This document shows positions 59,801 to 64,000 of a stretch of 64,000 nucleotides of DNA, piece by piece. The position numbers were made by a program, and so were the translations under genes. Position 1 is the first letter of the stretch. Every line of letters begins with the position of its first letter. This stretch comes from Amphibalanus amphitrite (lineage: Eukaryota; Arthropoda; Thecostraca; Balanomorpha; Balanidae): assembly GCF_019059575.1 (NCBI RefSeq), contig NW_024881704.1, positions 372,001 to 436,000 of the forward strand, written 5' to 3'. The notes under the pieces were generated by a model. That model ran no database searches, was not told where the DNA came from, and worked only from the letters and a program-made list of their open reading frames with translations.

Positions 59801-60530
59801 TGACTTTTATTTTGAGCTCGACAGTTCTATCCCCTCCGGCTATACTGCGCTCGAGGCCGCTCGACCGGCGCCCGGGTGGCCGATCGCCTGGGGCGCTTGT
59901 CCATCCGTCCGGCCAATCAGCTGACGACCGGCCGGCGCGGCCTGACCGCGGCTTCTGCGTGGCAGCCCCTCCCTCTCCCTCGCTACCCGCCCCTGTCTGC
60001 CGACCAGCCGCGGGCCCCGGGGCCCACAGGTGGTAATAACGTAAAGCAATGTAGTAAAGACGGAAAACAAAACACATGTAAGCTCGTAGGCAGTATATGA
60101 AGAGTCGACCAATGGGGAATGGTGCCATGAATGATTGATCGCTTTGAAAGTACCTAGTAAGTAGTTTATTATCACCAAATTCAGGCATTGGTGTGCTTCT
60201 CCGTTCTCGTTTCAATGTAATGTTTAGGTATAGGTGTAAAGGTAATATTTATAGGTATAGGTAATAGGCAATGAAGCGTACCTATCGATCACACTAGTTA
60301 CAACGCATTTCGAAAAGCACTTCAATTAGGGCTGATGACGTCCATTGTGAATAAATTCCTCCATTACATGTATGGTAACCCAGGTGGCAGCGACAGGCGA
60401 GCTGAACAAGGTGGCCTCGCAGGGGGCTCAGTCATGGATGGCCTTAGCTAGCGCCACCTGTGATCATGCAATGCCGTGGAGACATCTGTGGACAATACAA
60501 GAACCAAAATATGGTCGTAAGTCGTAACCC
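56816..60530. other. Intergenic with a GC-rich minisatellite
   Basis: No gene supported. Contains a poly(A) run near 57172, the minisatellite at 59083-59178 and otherwise unique sequence. A short LINE-like peptide near 57230 was considered and rejected. Confidence 0.45.
59083..59178. repeat. 24-bp GC-rich minisatellite
   Basis: About four copies of a 24-bp unit containing CGAGCGCCGCGGCCGACGGA, the first and last diverged. Because the unit is divisible by three, several frames on both strands remain open through it. Confidence 0.9.
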
Positions 60531-60698
60531 AGTTTTACCAACAGAAAAATAGCCGCCTACCGGATTTTTTTGCCTAATAAAGACCGCTTCACATACGGAG
60601 CGTAAACGCAATGGGTAACGTAAGCGGATAGGGCTTTACCGTTTACGGTCCTTAAGCAAAATATTCCGGCAGGCGACTATTTTTCTGTTGGTAAAACT
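60531..60698. mobile_element. Foldback MITE (168 bp)
   Basis: Inverted ends AGTTTTACCAACAGAAAAAT, extended to about 45 bp with a few mismatches (..AGCCGCCTACCGGA versus ..AGTCGCCTGCCGGA), bracket a short core. No clear target duplication is visible, so the superfamily is open. Confidence 0.75.
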
Positions 60699-62201
60699 AG
60701 CCACGGCCGTTTTGTCAATTAAAGCGGTTGAGGAGGATAACAGGCCGTATGGAACCCATCTCGTTCTTTCTTATATCGATAACCTAAGGTCTGCACTGAT
60801 GGGCTATCTACGCAACTCGCATCATGGCGAAGCGACACCCCCAGCCGTGCGCAAATAACAAATTCCTCCCCAGCTCTCTCACGTCGCCACCAGTAAAACA
60901 AATCGCTATAAGCAGTCCATGTGTATTTTCACCAATGTCACCCGGTCCACTGCGGGTGAGCCGTGCATACAAAAATAAGCTTCCGACGGCGGCGGCGCTG
61001 TGCCGGCCTGCCGGTCGGTCGGGGGCGGGCAGCGGCACGGCGGTTGGTCCGAGCGCTGCGATCTGTGCAGTGTGCAGTGGGACCGCCGGCCGCACTCCCG
61101 GGCGCCACGAGTCCGCAGAGTCAGTCAATCAGATAGTTAGAGTCAGATAGAGGCGGAATCAGATAAAGTCGGAGTGCATTTGAGCCTGAGTCCTCAAAAA
61201 AACAGAGTCAAAACTAGTCAGAGCTGGACAGAGACAGACAACAGTAAATCCTCATAATCGGACGGACATTAGTCTTCAGAGTCGGAGCCAGGTAAGAGTC
61301 GGTGGGTCAATCTGAGTCAGAGTAAGAGTCAGATAGTGATAGTCTTCAGAGTCAGAGCTGTGTCAGGGTCAATCGGACAATTTGAGGAAGTCAGGCCGAG
61401 TCAGAGTCAGAGTGTTAGACCTTATAGCCGAGGTCCGTGGGGTCTCAGCCGTCAGCCGGGCACGCCGGTCGAGTCGCCCACCCCTGGCCAACAGACTCTG
61501 CCGACTCTGCCTCGGTCTCCGAGAGGCCAGAGGTCGTCCATCCGTCCGCGGTCTCAGAAAGTCAGACGCCGCCCGTCCCCAACCAACGGCAGGCCCGGCC
61601 GCACCGCGCACCGCGGCAGCGCCGCCAACATAAAACGCACAGCTAACACCAATCATCCACAACAAATATCGAAGTGTTCCAACAAACTACACATGGGGGC
61701 GCGCCGGCCCGCGCCGCCGCCGCGCCGCTTCTGTCTCGCCCACCGGACGCGCGCAGCCAGCTGACTAGAACATACATCTACGTGGAATGTATACAAATAA
61801 CGAAGCCACCGGCATGCCGTAAAATAGTTCATCTCTCTCGCTCTCACGATCACTCGGAGCCAGCGGAGGGCTGGTCTCGATTTTCTGCGGCGGCCACCGC
61901 CGGCGGTCGTGGCAGCGGAGGGGGGACCGGCCGCGGCGGCCGCCACCGTTGAACATTGCACGACTTAGCGTCCTCTCTCTCTCTCTCTCACTGCCGTTCT
62001 CACACTCGGAGCTCACACGGCGCCGCCTCTCACCAGCTATCACCGACCGCGGCGGCCGTGCCGCGCGCGCGCCGCTGCCGCTGCAGTGCCGCGGCACTAG
62101 AGCTAGGACACAGGTACGGTGCGGCGGCGCGCCCGGCGGCCGCCCGACAAAGTTCAAGTTGTACCGCTTGCCGACAGGTGTCGCGCTGGGTGGCGCGCCC
62201 G
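60699..62201. other. Intergenic and likely 3' UTR of the HDAC gene
   Basis: Downstream (minus strand) of the HDAC stop codon. Contains a degenerate AGAGTCAG repeat, a (CT)n run at 61974-61988 and GC-rich sequence. I see no minus-strand AATAAA close to the stop, so the transcript end is not located. Confidence 0.45.
61109..61412. repeat. Degenerate AGAGTCAG-type repeat
   Basis: About 300 bp in which AGAGTCAG, GAGTCAGA and related 6-8-bp units recur with variable spacing, densest at both ends. Confidence 0.7.
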
Positions 62202-63926
62202 CTACTTGGCCTCCGACTCGTCCTGCTCCATGGGCTCCTCCTGGGTGGGCGAGACGGGCCGCGCCGGCGACGACCTGACGAGACACAGGGAACACGGTCA
62301 AACACTGCACGGCTAGGGAGAAACTAGCCATTAAACACTGCACCGTGGCGAGACAAACACGGCCAAACAGTGCACCGCCAGGGACAAACATAATCAAACA
62401 CTGCATCGTGGAGAGAAAACACAGTCGAACACTGCACGCCAAGATACAAACACGATCAAACACTGCAACATGGCGACACAAACATAATCAAACCCCGCAC
62501 TTTCACTCAATCAACCTATACATCGTACGAAAACCATCGCACACCCCACCATGACGGGAAAGACCCCACAACTCCCTCGGATCGTTCCCTGTTCACTGAC
62601 CGGCAGGCGGCCGGCGGCGGCGACTGGTGCGCTGCCGGCGGCTGGCCGGCGTGTCGGTGGTGCACCGTCAGACCGGCCATGGCCGACAGCGTCTCGGCGT
62701 CTCGGTCCTTGAGCGCCTCGGCGTGCGAGAGCGGGATCAGGTGGGCGGTCCGCTTCACACACGGCCAGTGCGGCACCTGACGCGGAGAGGGAAATGGAGG
62801 TCAGAGCGCGTAAAAGGTGAAGGGGGAGGGGTATGAGAGGCAGGAATAGCCAGTCAGAGCATACTCGTATAAGACGGGCGAGCCCAATCAAGATCACACC
62901 GGGGGAAGATGACAATTGAATGCAGTCGGTTTGAGCACAGTCCGATCCAACAGCATTGATGTTCGAACACGGAGGTTCCACAGTTATTTAACAATGGTCA
63001 GACTTCGCTTGTCAGTTCATTCTTCCCTCCTCCCTATGCCCAGAGCCAGCTCCCAATCTCCATTCATATTCCTACATCACTCCTTCCGAGTCAAAACCCT
63101 TTTCATTGTCTCCCCGATCCCACTGCTCCCTTCCGCACCCCAACCCACCCACCACCTCTTCAGCACCCCACACCTGTATGTCGATGGTTTTGCGCAGTGT
63201 GTCGATGGCCGCCTGGCACGGTTTCCTGTTGAGCTCCTCGTCACTGATGGGCTGCAGGTCGTCTCCGAGCAGGGCGCGGATGGTGTGCTCCGTGGCGTCA
63301 CAGATGGCAGGGATGTCGTAGCCGCCCTCCAGAGCCATCGCCACCTGAGGGAAGGCAGCGGGCAATGACTGTCAGGCAGCGGCAGGGGAGGCTGCATCGG
63401 CATCTGCATGGCCTCAAGATGGAGGAAGAGGTCCGGTAGGGAAGTTGGTCGAAACGAACGAGTGCTTTGATTCACGACTTACACGCGTCAGTAAAGAGAG
63501 CAGTAAAGCAATCTGGAGTAAAGACGCTTTTATTTCAAAACAAGACTGAGCAGATAAATTTAATTTAGTTTTTAGATAGCCTGCATTAGGGAATGGCGGC
63601 AACGTCCACAGCTTTCCCAAATACAACGCAAAAAAAATACATTGCATTAAAAACATGACCCAACTGAAGCAATACCTTTGTTTCCTTCCTTCCTGAGACG
63701 AACTGAGACGAAACTATTACCCTCTCTGCACACAAAGTACCCCACCCTCCTAACAAAGTCCTTTCCATTCTCGTGTACCACTGACCTTTCCGTTGGCCAG
63801 AGTCATCATCTGTCGCGTCATCCAGGCGAAGCACTGGGCCGACACCTGGTAGCCGCCGAGCGGGGACGGGTGGCCGCGAGCCGCGTCAAAGCCACTCGAT
63901 ACCAGCACCACGTCCGGCTGAAAGTC
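62202..63926 (-). CDS. HDAC4: Class IIa histone deacetylase, 3' exons (partial)
   Basis: Four exons read on the minus strand: 63926-63786, 63344-63174, 62776-62601 and 62274-62202 (TAG at 62204-62202). Introns are 441, 397 and 326 bp, all GT-AG. Phases are 0, 0 and 2, and the split CG|G codon joins exactly. The 186 residues match the catalytic-domain end and C-terminal tail of class IIa HDACs. [17 protein letters not shown] holds the last zinc-ligand aspartate (GAC at 63887-63885). ALEGGYD is the loop with the catalytic-tyrosine position, here Tyr (63320-63318). [15 protein letters not shown] corresponds to the nuclear export signal, and the terminus [12 protein letters not shown] resembles the vertebrate HDAC4 end. 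The protein deacetylates, or scaffolds repression, with MEF2-type factors in the nucleus. The start and the MEF2-binding N-terminus lie beyond 64000. Invertebrates usually have a single class IIa gene, so the symbol stands for HDAC4/5/7/9. Confidence 0.95.
62294..62500. repeat. Intronic minisatellite in the HDAC gene
   Basis: Within the last intron, six or so diverged units of about 32-40 bp share CAAACACTGCAC and a GGCGAGACAAACA-like second half. Units differ by substitutions and short indels. Confidence 0.8.
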
Positions 63927-64000
63927 CTGCCAGTCACACCAAGGTCAGGGGAGGTCAGAACAGGTCAGGTCAAGCCAACACATCGCCCGACTTTGTCCGA

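Noticed and set aside
61765..62481. 238-codon minus-strand frame over the HDAC 3' end
   Set aside because: It overlaps the last HDAC exon in another frame and runs through the intronic minisatellite and GC-rich 3' UTR; a shadow frame.

Overview
This window reads as nuclear DNA of an invertebrate animal, most likely an arthropod and perhaps a crustacean. The reasons are GT-AG spliced exons of a class IIa histone deacetylase with the tyrosine-type active site of invertebrates, and a dense mix of metazoan transposons and simple repeats. I see no bacterial, phage or organellar features. Placement below the level of 'invertebrate' is inference.

Only one host gene is clear: the 3' end of a class IIa histone deacetylase (HDAC4/5/7/9 type) on the minus strand at 62202-63926. 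It has four exons with matching splice phases, and its 5' part lies beyond position 64000. Two weaker host signals are a possible first coding exon below a GC-box island (44761-44793) and a possible internal exon (22975-23178).

Most of the rest that can be named is mobile DNA. From left to right: a foldback MITE (2-144); a gag-only LTR retrotransposon on the minus strand (3568-7694); a hAT-type MITE with an exact 8-bp target duplication (11153-11495); a foldback-like structure made of two inverted arrays of one 15-bp minisatellite (13114-14822); a TIR MITE (24273-24508); a nearly intact two-ORF LINE (24855-30664) with an exceptionally long target duplication of about 140 bp; a hAT-type MITE packed with TGACTCA heptamers (32232-32780); and a G-rich TIR element (35163-35425).

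The 47-57 kb segment is a transposon nest. A piggyBac-like TTAA element (47023-47949) lies next to a 5'-truncated LINE remnant. That remnant is split by a TTAA MITE (48296-48784), and its 3' UTR is split by a full-length Gypsy element with identical LTRs (49251-53857). Then come a Harbinger-like MITE (54354-54618) and a second TTAA element (55139-56811) carrying a nested GGAGCC-repeat element. A further foldback MITE is at 60531-60698.

The elements do not form a pathway. Their relations are those of insertion order. The LINE and Gypsy elements carry their own coding capacity, while the gag-only element and every TIR element lack a visible polymerase or transposase and would depend on factors supplied from elsewhere. 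The remaining long stretches hold microsatellites, minisatellites and poly(G)/poly(C) runs, with no gene I can support.
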